This document shows, piece by piece, positions 26,146-35,742 of a stretch of DNA of 64,000 nt; within the stretch, counting starts at the first letter, position 1; each line of letters opens with the position of its first letter. The position numbers were made by a program, and so were the translations under genes. The notes below the pieces were generated by a model. It ran no database searches, was not told where the DNA came from, and saw only the letters and a program-made list of their open reading frames with translations. The stretch is from Natrinema salaciae (GTDB lineage: Archaea; Halobacteriota; Halobacteria; Halobacteriales; Natrialbaceae), in the NCBI RefSeq assembly GCF_900110865.1, contig NZ_FOFD01000001.1:248001-312000 (forward strand). Reading direction: 5' to 3'.

Positions 26146-26817
26146 CAGTACCGGAGGAAGTCATGCCGTCACTGTAAGGGGTTCACATGGTTTCGCGGGA
26201 AACTCCGACTTACTACCTCGCCGATAGCCAGTCAGTGGACCGATACGTCGGACCGATCGCGGCCCACAGCCGACCCTGCTGCCGTCGGCCGAAGCGAGAA
26301 GGTAGACGAACGACGCGACCGCCGGCTGCCTCGAGCGAACAGACCCGTCGGTCGCGTCGAGACCGTGTCCCATCGGTCGTGTCCGGGTCAAACGACCGCC
26401 GCTCGGTCGTTCCGACCCAGAATGACAAATGTGCACATGGGACATGAATCGCGGTGATCGTTGCGGCGAATCGCCGACGTAAATCACTCGTTCATCGCGT
26501 AAATCAGTCGTTCGTGTGTGAACTGCCGCTTATATTTATATCGGTTGGATCGAACGTTCAGTACGACCGCCGTGTCGTTATCCAGTCAACCAACTCGAAC
26601 TCGGGGCTCGCCGCGCTCCGGACCGCCCTCCCGTACGCCGTCGATATATCCCGACAATCGACTGATACCGATCGGACTCGAGGCCGGACGCGAGCGCCCG
26701 CTGCGACGGCGATCGGCCGCCGCCACGCGGCCGTCGAGAAGCCGTTCCGTACCCGCTTTGCAGACGGTGCGAAACGTGGTCGTGTTTAAGAGTATCTCTG
26801 TTGGTGTACAACTTGGT
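26146..26817. other. Long intergenic region with an orphan promoter-like element
   Basis: No convincing gene. It contains two 15-bp direct repeats (CGTAAATCA-N-TCGTTC, starting at 26478 and 26498) just upstream of a strong TATA-like CTTATATTTATAT (26529-26541), pointing rightward into about 250 nt without a good ORF before the next promoter. Confidence 0.5.
26478..26541 (+). promoter_or_regulatory. Direct-repeat operator plus TATA box, orphan
   Basis: Two CGTAAATCA-N-TCGTTC repeats with 20-bp period lie about 25-50 bp before a very AT-rich TATA-like sequence. This spacing is typical of a bound activator or repressor in front of a core promoter. The transcript would start near 26563 and has no obvious coding product. 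Confidence 0.45.
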
Positions 26818-26952
26818 GTGTCAATCGTGATTTCGACTCGCCGTTCGAACGTACAGCGGTCGCCGTCGAGCCGATGCTCCGGTGGTACGGGGTATCGATT
26901 CAGGGGCGTGCCACGCTCGAATGGGGTCTCTACGACCGGAGGGTCCCGATAA
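26818..26952 (+). CDS. Putative leaderless upstream ORF (44 aa) of a DUF7344 gene
   Basis: GTG 26818 lies about 31 nt after the TATA-like GTTTAAGAG (26783-26791). The frame closes with TAA in a TAATG overlap with the DUF7344 start. The Ser/Arg-rich peptide has no domain; a regulatory uORF is the best reading. Confidence 0.3.
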   Translation: MSIVISTRRSNVQRSPSSRCSGGTGYRFRGVPRSNGVSTTGGSR

Positions 26953-27548
26953 TGTCCTCGATCGATACGTCGCTGCCCGACGAGATCGCCTCGGTCACCG
27001 ACGCCGACGAGGACGAACGTCTGTCGAAGGACGTCATTTTCGAGCTCTTAAAGAATCGCCGTCGCCGGGAAGTTCTCGCGTACTTGCTGGAAGCCGACGA
27101 AACGGTAACGCTCGGTGAACTGGCGGAACAGATCGCGGCCTGGGAGAACGACACCGAGGTCAACGCGCTCAGCTCCGACCAGCGCAAACGCGTCTACGTC
27201 GCCCTCTATCAGACCCATCTGCCGAAGATGGACGACGCCGGTATCGTCGAGTACGATCAGGACCGCGGGCTGATCTCGCTTTCGGACAACGCCGACCTCC
27301 TGATGATGTACCTCGATACGGATACCCACCGACAGGACCGGTGGGATCGGTGGTACGCCGCGCTCAGCGCCGTCGGCGCTGCCCTCCTCGGCGCGGCAGT
27401 TCTCGGCGTGCCGATGCTGTCGGCCATCCCACTCGCCGCGCTCGCGGGCGTCGTCGTCGCCGCTTTCTTCTGTCTCTCGACCGCACACGTCGTCCGAAAC
27501 CGTTCCCAGGAACGCAACGTCGACGGCAAACTGTCCCGAATCGAGTGA
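26952..27548 (+). CDS. DUF7344 regulator with C-terminal membrane anchor
   Basis: A 198-residue protein. The N-terminal DUF7344 winged-helix segment includes SKDVIFELLKNRRRREVLAYLLEADETVTLGELAEQIAAWEND and KRVYVALYQTHLPKMDDAGIVEYD. The C-terminal part has two hydrophobic helices (YAALSAVGAALLGAAVLGV and IPLAALAGVVVAAFFCL). DUF7344 proteins are ArsR-like haloarchaeal regulators, here presumably tethered to the membrane. Two paralogues lie at 55874 and 60030. ATG 26952 is the start giving the acidic MSSIDTSLPDE N-terminus. Confidence 0.82.
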   Translation: MSSIDTSLPDEIASVTDADEDERLSKDVIFELLKNRRRREVLAYLLEADETVTLGELAEQIAAWENDTEVNALSSDQRKRVYVALYQTHLPKMDDAGIVEYDQDRGLISLSDNADLLMMYLDTDTHRQDRWDRWYAALSAVGAALLGAAVLGVPMLSAIPLAALAGVVVAAFFCLSTAHVVRNRSQERNVDGKLSRIE

Positions 27549-28217
27549 GCGCGCGTCTGCGACGGCGGCGTCAGTACGTGACCGACGGTCTCCGTTTTCG
27601 TCCCGTTCTCGACTCCCGGACGCGATTCTCGAGCGGCGTCGCTCGCAGTCGCGACGTCGGTTCCTGTCCGTCCGCTGAGAAGGTTTTTATTGGGTGATTA
27701 CGTACGGTCGACTGGCTCCCGACGACCGTCATCCGGTACCGGAACAGTCGCGTGCCAGCAGCTGTTCCCTGCGCGGGAGCCGTTCCGTACACGATCCGTC
27801 CTCTCGTCTCGCCACACGGCTCCCAGCCACAGCACCGCCCTCTCGTACCGTTCTCACTCGAGTGGAATCCGAAACGGAAGCCGAGTTCGACCCTCGACTC
27901 GAGGAAGCACCTTGATACCGGACGGATACCGGCCGTTCGGGTCGGGACGAGTGAACTACCAGTTTCTGCGTCTTTCAGCGCCCCCTGAAGGGTGAATAGG
28001 CGTGAAATAACCAAACGGCAATACGACTACCGGTTCACCAACCTGCTCCCATGGAAGGGTCGTCGCTGACAATCAGATACGCCACAGGTGGTGGACAGCA
28101 TCCGGATGAACCGGTCGAACGGTCGCCGACCGGGACGAGACCGACCGAGACGTGTGCGGTCGGATCGAGACGAATCGGGACGGACGCGCTCCCGGCCGAA
28201 ACCGCGGACGAGGAGCG
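27549..28217. other. Intergenic region before the flippase gene
   Basis: No convincing gene. A TATA-like GGTTTTTATTG (27682-27692) points rightward; if used for the flippase gene it gives a leader of about 500 nt. Confidence 0.45.
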
Positions 28218-29681
28218 ATGACTCTCGCTGCGCGTCTCACCTCGCGATTCAAGGCCGAGTTCCTCGGCCGAATCGTCGCGATGCTCTCGAGCGGCCTGTT
28301 GATGGTCTTGCTGGCACGGCTACTCGGCCCCGACGAGTACGGCCTGCTGTTTCTGGCCATCTCGGTCTTCACAGCGATCGGGATCTTCACCAAGCTCGGG
28401 ATCGCGAAGTCCGGGTCGCGCTACGTCGCGGAGTACAAGGAGAAAGACCCGGGACAACTGCCCCACATCTTCCGGACGTCGCTATCGTTCAATCTGGCGG
28501 CGATCGCGATCGTCGTCGCCGCCGTCGTCGTCGGTCACCGCGGTATCGCCGCCGTGCTCGACGAGCCCGGGCTGACGCCGTTTCTGTTGCTCGGTGCGCT
28601 GTACCTGATCTTCGAGGCGCTCTCGGCGTACGCTCGGCTGATGTTGCAGGGCCTCGAGGAGATCGAGACCGCCGCGACGCTGCACGCGATCAACCGCGGC
28701 TGCCGGCTCGTGTTCGCGGTCGGACTCGTGCTGCTCGGGTTCGGTGGAATCGGCGCGTTCGTCGGGTACATTCTGAGCCTCGCGATTACGGCCATTGGCG
28801 GACTGGTCGTGATCTACGTGCGGTTCTACCGGGAACACGAGGGATCGGCCGCGGCCGTCGACGGCCTCCGGCGCCGGATCGGGGAGTACTCGATCCCGCT
28901 GACCGCCACGAGTACGGCGAACGTGCTCGACAAACAGGTCGATACGATCCTCGTCGGCTACTTCATGACCCCGGTCGCCGTCTCCTACTACGTCCTCAGC
29001 AAGCAGATCGTCCAGTTCGTCGAGACGCCGGTCACCGCGCTCGGCTTCACGCTCTCGCCGACCTTCGGCGCACAGAAGGCCGACGGGAACGTCGAACGTG
29101 CCGCTCGTATCTACGAGACCGCGCTGACAAACTCGCTGCTCCTCTACATTCCCGTCGCGGCCGGCGTCATCCTCGTCGCCGAGCCGACCCTCGATCTGGT
29201 GTTCGGCGACGAGTACGCGGGAGCCGTCCCCGTCCTCCAGATTCTGGGCCTGTACGCGGTCCTGCAAGCGATCACGAAGATCACCAGTAACGGACTGGAC
29301 TTCCTCGGTCGCGCACGCGAACGCGCCATCGTCAAGGGCGTCACCGCCGGCCTGAACGTCGTCCTCAACGTGCTCCTCATTCCGACGATGGGCGTCGTTG
29401 GGGCCGCGGTGGCGACGGTGATCACGTACTCGCTGTACACGTTCGCGAACGTCTACATCATCCACCAGGAGTTCGAGCTTCGGATCGGGTACCTCGCCCG
29501 GCACATCTCCCGAACCGTCGCTGTCACGGGCGTGATGGCGATGGTCGTCTTCGCCACCGTCGACTTCGTCGACGGCTTCCTGTCGCTGGCGCTGGTCGTC
29601 GGCCTCGGCGTCGCCGTCTGGAGTTCGCTTTCGATTCTCACGGGACTGCTGGACATCAACCGACTCGCCGCAATGCTCTGA
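28218..29681 (+). CDS. Polysaccharide flippase (Wzx/MATE-like membrane protein)
   Basis: A 487-residue protein with about 14 hydrophobic segments and the oligosaccharide-flippase signature near the N-terminus (LLARLLGPDEYGLLFLAISVF) and YSIPLTATSTANVLDKQVD in the middle. It should move lipid-linked glycan across the membrane, or export polysaccharide. ATG 28218 is preceded by an AGGAG Shine-Dalgarno-like sequence at 28211-28215, unusual in a region of mostly leaderless genes. The next gene starts 3 bp after its stop, so they form an operon. Confidence 0.9.
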   Translation: MTLAARLTSRFKAEFLGRIVAMLSSGLLMVLLARLLGPDEYGLLFLAISVFTAIGIFTKLGIAKSGSRYVAEYKEKDPGQLPHIFRTSLSFNLAAIAIVVAAVVVGHRGIAAVLDEPGLTPFLLLGALYLIFEALSAYARLMLQGLEEIETAATLHAINRGCRLVFAVGLVLLGFGGIGAFVGYILSLAITAIGGLVVIYVRFYREHEGSAAAVDGLRRRIGEYSIPLTATSTANVLDKQVDTILVGYFMTPVAVSYYVLSKQIVQFVETPVTALGFTLSPTFGAQKADGNVERAARIYETALTNSLLLYIPVAAGVILVAEPTLDLVFGDEYAGAVPVLQILGLYAVLQAITKITSNGLDFLGRARERAIVKGVTAGLNVVLNVLLIPTMGVVGAAVATVITYSLYTFANVYIIHQEFELRIGYLARHISRTVAVTGVMAMVVFATVDFVDGFLSLALVVGLGVAVWSSLSILTGLLDINRLAAML

Positions 29682-29684
29682 TCC

Positions 29685-31604
29685 ATGTCACAGACACCAC
29701 TCGAAACCGAGTTCGAACGATCCCGCGCCGCGGGGTCGGAACTGTTCGTCTGCCCGGACTGCTCGAGCCCGCTCTCCGTTCGCCCGCTCGAGTGTCGCCA
29801 CTGCGCGTTCGAGGGGCGGATTCGAAACGGCATCCTCTCGCTTCGCTCGGCCACGACGCCGCCCGACCGGTCGCGGCGCCCGTTCGATGCCGACCTGCTC
29901 GAGCCGATCGCGGTCCGGACCGAGCGGACGTCGATCCGGGACGCGACGGCCACGTTGCGCGAGGACGAGGCCGATCACTCGCAGCTGCTCTCGGCGCTGT
30001 ACGGGAGCGGACGCGACGCGTGGCGGACGTTTGCCGCCGAGGAGATCCGGGGGCGGTGTCTGGACGTCAACGCCGGGTTCGGCCGTCGATCCATGCTCCT
30101 GGCTGAACTCGCAGAGACGGTCTACGCCATCGAGCCGTCCCTGTCGTCGATCCGCATCGCGGCGGCCCGCGACGACTTCGAGAGCGGCGACCGCGTCGTC
30201 CCGATTCACACGACCGAGGATCGGCTGCCGTTCGCCGACGGCTCGTTCGACACGATCGTGGCCGACTTCACCGGTCGGCGGCCCCAGACGCTGGTTCCGC
30301 GGCTCGGTCTACTGGGCGACCTGCTCGCCGACGACGGGACGCTGCTCTTTCTGGCCGACGGTGCGACGACTCGGCTGGGACTGTCGGGCGGACTGGGTTC
30401 GTCGGCCGACGGACCGGCCTCGGGGCGCGACCTCCGCGGCGCGCTCCGCGGCACTCCCGACGGGTATCGGTCGCTGCTGTCCGCGGCCGGCCTCGCGTTC
30501 GACGACGTCGCCCTGTATTCGCTGTTCCCCACGGCGACGCGACCGCTGTACGTCTTCGACGTCGAGAGCGAGCACGCGGTCCGGAAGCTCTCCGAGATCG
30601 TGCTCGCGGAGCGCGGCCGCCTCGCGCAGGTCGCGAAGCCGTTCGTCTCGATCGGCGGGAAGACCGGCCTGCTCCGACGCGCCTACCCGAGCTACCTCGC
30701 GGTCTGCCGCAGTAGCGCCGACGCGTCGCCGGCACCGTTCGACGCGTCGGATCCGCTGCTGATTTCGGGTCGCTCGCGGTCCGTCGTGCTCGAGACCTCG
30801 AGCGACGGCGTCGACGGCGTGTGGAAGATTCCGAACCGGAACGACCACGTCTCGCTGACCGACAGGGAGCACTCGATCGTCGACCGGCTTCGGTCGAGCG
30901 ACGCGCCGATCGTGGAGACGTTGCCGGCGGGAACCACGGTCGAAACCGGGTTCGGGCCGGCCCGGCGCGAGGAACCCGTTCCGGGGACTCCGCTCGCGGC
31001 CGAGCTGGACGGCGATCTCGACTCGTTCGACCGCGTGCTCCGAATCGGGTTCGAGTGGCTGACCGAGTTCCAGCGACAGTTCGGCGGCGAATTCGTCGAG
31101 CGATCGCCGGCCGCCGTCCGCGACGAGCTCCGGTTCGAGCCGACCGGGATCGAGCCGCCGGCGGTGAACGAGCCCGTCGAGACGTTCGAGACACCCGTTC
31201 ACGGCGATTACCTCGCCGGAAACGTGCACGCACACGACGGCGAGGTGACGGGCGTCATCGACTGGGAGTACGGCGCGACCGACGCCTCGCCGATAATCGA
31301 CGCCGGGTTCTTCGCACTCGACACGGCGACGCGAACGTTCGACGACTTCGAAACCGGGTTCGAGCGCGTCTTCTGTGACGACACCGAGTACGCCGACCGT
31401 GCGCGATCGATCGTCCGGCAGTACTGCGACGACCTCGGGCTGCCGTATCGAACGTTCGAACTCTACCTGCCGAGCGTCTATCTCCACCGCCTCGAGTTGG
31501 ACTGGCGGTTCGGTGCCGCCAGTACCTACACGTCTCGAATGCACGAGCGAACGGCAGCCGTCGAGATCGTCTTCGACCGCCGGGAGTCGATCGACATCGC
31601 CTGA
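29685..31604 (+). CDS. Fusion: zinc ribbon - methyltransferase-like - APH-type kinase
   Basis: A 639-residue three-part protein. Residues 20-45 form a zinc ribbon (C23, C26, C37, C40). About 105-290 is a class I methyltransferase-like domain (RCLDVNAGFGRRSMLLAE as motif I, PFADGSFDTIVADF as motif IV/V), but motif I departs from the usual DxGxGxG. About 380-620 is an aminoglycoside-phosphotransferase-like kinase with VHGDYLAGNVHAHDG (HxD and Asn) and VIDWEYG (metal-binding Asp). It is in an operon with the flippase, so a lipid- or glycan-linked substrate is likely. Whether the methyltransferase half is active is uncertain. Confidence 0.75.
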   Translation: MSQTPLETEFERSRAAGSELFVCPDCSSPLSVRPLECRHCAFEGRIRNGILSLRSATTPPDRSRRPFDADLLEPIAVRTERTSIRDATATLREDEADHSQLLSALYGSGRDAWRTFAAEEIRGRCLDVNAGFGRRSMLLAELAETVYAIEPSLSSIRIAAARDDFESGDRVVPIHTTEDRLPFADGSFDTIVADFTGRRPQTLVPRLGLLGDLLADDGTLLFLADGATTRLGLSGGLGSSADGPASGRDLRGALRGTPDGYRSLLSAAGLAFDDVALYSLFPTATRPLYVFDVESEHAVRKLSEIVLAERGRLAQVAKPFVSIGGKTGLLRRAYPSYLAVCRSSADASPAPFDASDPLLISGRSRSVVLETSSDGVDGVWKIPNRNDHVSLTDREHSIVDRLRSSDAPIVETLPAGTTVETGFGPARREEPVPGTPLAAELDGDLDSFDRVLRIGFEWLTEFQRQFGGEFVERSPAAVRDELRFEPTGIEPPAVNEPVETFETPVHGDYLAGNVHAHDGEVTGVIDWEYGATDASPIIDAGFFALDTATRTFDDFETGFERVFCDDTEYADRARSIVRQYCDDLGLPYRTFELYLPSVYLHRLELDWRFGAASTYTSRMHERTAAVEIVFDRRESIDIA

Positions 31605-31841
31605 GTCGCCCGGCTCGAGTACCGATGCGGACGGAGTCGGTCGCGGGTAATTGGCTCTTACCTCGCGGTTCTTCGTTTCGTCGGATACGTTCCGGCGTAG
31701 AACGCACGCCGATTAGAATAAAAAGTACTGGGATAGATTCGATGAGTTCTCGAAAGATAGTCACGAAAAAGCGATAATCAGTTTATTTTATGGATTTTAA
31801 GGCGGAAAGCTTATGCCAGTAAGTAGGAGTTACCTGAATGC
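31605..31841 (+). promoter_or_regulatory. AT-rich promoter region of the long beta-helix gene
   Basis: From about 31710 the composition becomes markedly AT-rich, with TTTATTTTATGG (31777-31788) as the likely TATA box and AGGAG at 31826-31830 before ATG 31842. The block resembles the promoter of the paralogous gene at 35742, which also has an ATTTAARGCG element near its TATA box. Confidence 0.5.
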
Positions 31842-33896
31842 ATGGCACGCGACTTTCCGGTATCGGATGACGGTGATTCCCGTGATAACAGCGCTGAAAA
31901 CGCTGCTGACGGGAGTAATAGCTCATTACTCGACCGACGATCGTATCTGAAACTGGCCGGCACGGCGACGGTCGCGGCGACCGCCACCGGTGCTGCGAGC
32001 GCCGCCGGCGAGGAGTACGAAGTCATCGAAGCAGACAACAGCAATTACTTCCTCGACGACGGCGAGGTATTCGAAAACAAGATTATCGATTTCTCGAACG
32101 GGAACTGGTTTACCATCATCGCGAACGCGACGAACTGGACGATCCGGAACGTCGGATTCCGGGGCGTTCACGATCACGACCACAACGCGATCGTCGCTCG
32201 CGACGACTCCGGTGGAACGAGCACGATCGAGAACGTCTACCTCGGTGACGGCTGCGTTCGGCCGAGTACCTACAGCTCCCACGGGCAGTGTGGTATTTTC
32301 GTCCACCGCGACCACAGCGGCCACCTCGACATTCGCAACGTCTACACCGAAGACTGGCCGAACAACGGGATCTACGCCAGCGCGGCGGCCTACGACACGC
32401 CCGGGACGGTCACGATCGAGAACTGCTTCGGGAAGAACAACTACGTCGCCTCGCTTCGCGTCTCCGACGGCGGGAAGGTAATCGATAGCGTCGCGTACAA
32501 CGACGGGAACGGCCGATACACCGGTCGCCCGTTCTGGGGCTGGGGCGACCAGGAGGTCATCGGCTGTGACCTCGACGGCGGTCCGTACGCCGGCGGCGAC
32601 GCGATCTTCGGCCGCAGCGGCTCCAACACGTCCGTCGAGGACACTCGTCACACCGGCTACAACATGTCCGGCTCCGGAGGATACACCGAGGGCGCGAACG
32701 TCAGCACCAGCGGGACTCCCGACCACTCCGTCCCCGACGGCGTGCCGACCTCTCCCGAGGCGGCCGCAGGCGGCAGTTCGAACACCGACGTGCCCCCGCA
32801 GGACGAGTCGAGCGACGACACCGAGGAGCCGTCGCTCGCGAACACGATCGTCTTCGACGGGAACGGCACCGCCGACACCACGAGCTACGAGTTCGTCGTG
32901 AGCGAGGCGGTCGAGGCCAGCACCGACGAAGGTGCGACGATCGACGCGGCCGCGTCGGTCGACGGCGACCGCGCCAGCGGGACCGTCGCCGACTACCTCG
33001 ACGCGTTCCGCTTCGACGGCCAACTCGAGCGCCTGACGGTCGACGGCGACGCGACCGTCCGCGTCAACGGCGTCGAAATCGATCCCGACGACATCGACGA
33101 CGTGCTACAGGACGTCGTGCTCGTCGACGGGAGCCCCGAGGACGTGACTCGCTACGAATTCACCGTCAGCGGCGAGGCCGAGCGGAGCGGGTACGACGGC
33201 GCGTCGATCGACGACGAGGACGTCATCGAGGACGGGACCGTCCACGGCGTCGTCGCCGACTGGAAGGACGCCTTCCGCTACAGCGGCGAGATCGAGGAAA
33301 TGACCCTCGACGGCCCCGGAACCGTCTCCGTCAACGGTGAACAGGTCGACCCATCGGACTTCGGCGTCGATCTCCCCCACGAACTCGAGGTGCGAGGTCC
33401 CGGCGTCCCGGTCGGCTTCGAGATCACGGTCGACGGCACGATCGAGTTCGACGGCGACGATAGACCGGAAGACGAGGCGACGACGATCTCGGGCTCGACG
33501 GTGCAGAGCACCGTCACCAGCGACACCCTCCGGTTCCGGTTCTCCGGCGCGCTGACCGACATCACGATGACCGGCGGCAAGGCCACGGTGACGGTCGACG
33601 GCGAGGAGGTCGACCTCGACGAGTACGGCGACCCCGAGCTGCTCCGCCACGCGCTCGTGATCGACGGAACCGACGCCTCCGGTCCGAGCACGTACTCGTT
33701 CCGCGTGGACGGGAAGGTCATCAAGTCGGAGTACCGAGACGCGTCGATCGACGACGGGGACGTCCTCGAGGACACGACGGTCCGCGGCGGCGTCGGCGGC
33801 TGGCTCGACGCCTACTGGTTCGAGGGCGACGTCGAGGACTTCACGCTCCTCGGCGACGCGGCAGTCGACATCCAGTACAACGCGCGCAAACAGTGA
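31842..33896 (+). CDS. Secreted beta-helix protein with four C-terminal beta-rich repeats
   Basis: A 684-residue Tat substrate with DRRSYLKLAG and an Ala-rich signal ending near residue 55. Residues about 57-300 are a right-handed parallel beta-helix (motifs NWTIRNVGFRG, TSTIENVYLGDG, TVTIENCFGKN), homologous to the 34792-35742 protein. Then PDGVPTSPEAAAGG leads to four repeats of about 80-90 residues (near 333, 424, 512 and 601), each with a YEF/FEI-x-VSG-type strand and a (V/M)TLxGxxxVxVNG-like end. The product is very acidic. It may bind or cut polysaccharide at the cell surface; no catalytic residues are evident. Confidence 0.8.
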   Translation: MARDFPVSDDGDSRDNSAENAADGSNSSLLDRRSYLKLAGTATVAATATGAASAAGEEYEVIEADNSNYFLDDGEVFENKIIDFSNGNWFTIIANATNWTIRNVGFRGVHDHDHNAIVARDDSGGTSTIENVYLGDGCVRPSTYSSHGQCGIFVHRDHSGHLDIRNVYTEDWPNNGIYASAAAYDTPGTVTIENCFGKNNYVASLRVSDGGKVIDSVAYNDGNGRYTGRPFWGWGDQEVIGCDLDGGPYAGGDAIFGRSGSNTSVEDTRHTGYNMSGSGGYTEGANVSTSGTPDHSVPDGVPTSPEAAAGGSSNTDVPPQDESSDDTEEPSLANTIVFDGNGTADTTSYEFVVSEAVEASTDEGATIDAAASVDGDRASGTVADYLDAFRFDGQLERLTVDGDATVRVNGVEIDPDDIDDVLQDVVLVDGSPEDVTRYEFTVSGEAERSGYDGASIDDEDVIEDGTVHGVVADWKDAFRYSGEIEEMTLDGPGTVSVNGEQVDPSDFGVDLPHELEVRGPGVPVGFEITVDGTIEFDGDDRPEDEATTISGSTVQSTVTSDTLRFRFSGALTDITMTGGKATVTVDGEEVDLDEYGDPELLRHALVIDGTDASGPSTYSFRVDGKVIKSEYRDASIDDGDVLEDTTVRGGVGGWLDAYWFEGDVEDFTLLGDAAVDIQYNARKQ

Positions 33897-34791
33897 TTCG
33901 GTCGCGGTTTCGGTGACCGTCTCGGTTCGTCTCCATCGTACGAGTCCTCTTTCTGCCGATTCTCGCCCCGTGAGAAGCTGATACGTCACGATTCTAGACC
34001 GGTGCCGATCGCTCTCGACGCGTCTCTCCCGGCCCGTCGTCCGGGCGTCCCCAGCCGGAGACGCCGCTCCGGTCGGACGGGGAGTTCGCCGTCGAACGGC
34101 AGGTTCCGCCGCCGGTCGATCGGGTCCCGTTTCCGAAACGACGGCTCGAGTCCCCGGCGGATCGCCGGGAGCGCAGCGCCGGTCGAAGTCGATAGCGAGC
34201 GGGGTCAGTCGGTGGCCAGCGCGGCGTCCCGAAACGGTCGGTATCTTCGTCGTTGGGTCACAGCTCCGTGACGGCGGTAGATTCGTCGACTCGCCGTTCC
34301 GGGGCCCGGCCGGACGCGCCACCGATCGGACGCGGCCACCGCCGACTCGCGGCCGCGATCGCTGTCGTCCGACCCGGCGGCTGGCGGTCTCGAGTCGCTT
34401 CGAGACCGACTCCCGCCTTTCGACGAGTGGACCGTCGCCGCCTCGAGGCCGCAACGGGCCGGCTCGACCGAACGCCGGGCACGGATTCCCTGGTGGCGTC
34501 GCCGTGGCGTACTCGGTTGCGAACTGTGGTGCCGTGTGCCGCGAGGCGACTATCGTCCGTCCGAGGTCGTCACTCGGCGGCGAACTCGGCGAGACGGACG
34601 GGCCGAGTGTCGTCACTCGGCGAAACGAAAACAGTGCCGGCAGAACGAGTACCGTAAACGGTCGCGTGCGGCGGTGGCCGCGCGACGAGCGTCGCGCGGG
34701 GAGGGACGCGTCAGCGGGGGACCGCGGTGTGCGGCGGGGAGGGGTGGAGAGCGTGCGTCAGCGGGATCGCGTCGGTCGCGTCGGTCGCGAG
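33897..34791. other. Convergent intergenic region, about 895 bp
   Basis: No gene recognised. Open frames are Arg-rich and out of character for haloarchaeal proteins. It holds a perfect hairpin CCCGGCG-GAT-CGCCGGG at 34153-34169. It separates the two beta-helix paralogues and may be decayed sequence. Confidence 0.45.
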
Positions 34792-35742
34792 TTAGTTCTG
34801 CGAACCGGCCGCCGCTTCCTCGGGGCTGGTCGGGACGCCGTCGGGCATGAAGGCGTCGGGGTCGGTTCCGACGCCCTCGCCGAGTTGCACGGTCGAACCC
34901 GCGTGTTCGGCGATGCCGGCCTGTTCGTCGTAGTCGGTTTCCGTGACGACGACCTCCGTCGCGTTCCCGTTCGCACCGGCGTCGATGGCGGTGTTCTGGC
35001 CGTTCATCTCGATCTGGCAGCCCTCGACCTCGATCGTGCCGGGGGCCCACGCCCAGATACCGCGGCCGACGTAGCCCTCGCTGGCGTCGACGTAGACGCT
35101 GGAGTTCGTGACCTTGCTCCCCTCGGTACCCAGTCGGAAGTGCGAGACGTAACAGTTCGCGGCGAAGCTGCTGTCGATGTGGATCGTCCCGCCGCCCTTG
35201 TTGCCGGGCGCGGAGCCGTAGATCGCGTTGTCCGCGAAGTTCTGGATGTTGACGTTCTCGAAGTCGATGTGACCGTTGTGATCCGGGGCGACCCAGAACG
35301 CGGTCTGCCCGTGACCGTTCGGGTTGCCGTTGCCCGTGCTCGAGCCGTCGCCGAGATAGACGTTCTCGACGGTGCTGGTTCCGTTGCCCGTGTCGGAGAT
35401 TCCGAACGTGGCGGTGCCGGTCCCGGCGGTGTTCTTCCCCTTGAAGCCGATGTTTCGGATCGTCCAGTCGCTACTGTGAGCGGTGACGATGATGTCCTGA
35501 CCGGTCGTCATGTCGATGAGCTTGTTCTCCCAGGTTTCACCGGCGTCGAGGGAGATCGTCTGCCCCTCGGCTTCGATGACCTCGTAGTCGTCCTCGGCCG
35601 CTGCAGCGCCGGCGCCGCCGAGCGCGGTCGCAGCGGTCGCCACCGCGGCGAGCGAGCGAACGTAGTTTCGGCGGGTTAATCCGGTGTTGCGGCCTGTAGT
35701 CGGAGCGGATTCCGTCTCGGACGTACGGGGGTTCTGCGCCAT
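34792..35742 (-). CDS. Secreted beta-helix protein (short paralogue)
   Basis: A 316-residue Tat substrate (LTRRNYVRSLAAVATAATA signal) with a right-handed beta-helix domain: DWTIRNIGFKGKN, STVENVYLGDGSS, HIDFENVNIQNFADNAIYG. It ends at PDGVPTSPEEAAAGSQN, the same boundary where the 31842 protein continues into its repeats. ATG 35742 lies about 29 nt after a TATA-like AGTTTATGAG, so the mRNA is probably leaderless; ATG 35757 is also in frame. It probably acts at the cell surface on or beside glycan. Confidence 0.8.
   Translation of the reverse strand: MAQNPRTSETESAPTTGRNTGLTRRNYVRSLAAVATAATALGGAGAAAAEDDYEVIEAEGQTISLDAGETWENKLIDMTTGQDIIVTAHSSDWTIRNIGFKGKNTAGTGTATFGISDTGNGTSTVENVYLGDGSSTGNGNPNGHGQTAFWVAPDHNGHIDFENVNIQNFADNAIYGSAPGNKGGGTIHIDSSFAANCYVSHFRLGTEGSKVTNSSVYVDASEGYVGRGIWAWAPGTIEVEGCQIEMNGQNTAIDAGANGNATEVVVTETDYDEQAGIAEHAGSTVQLGEGVGTDPDAFMPDGVPTSPEEAAAGSQN

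Noticed and set aside
34153-34169. Perfect GC hairpin as a terminator of the beta-helix gene
   Set aside because: It is about 250 bp after the stop and lacks a T-tract; archaeal termination depends on U-rich runs.
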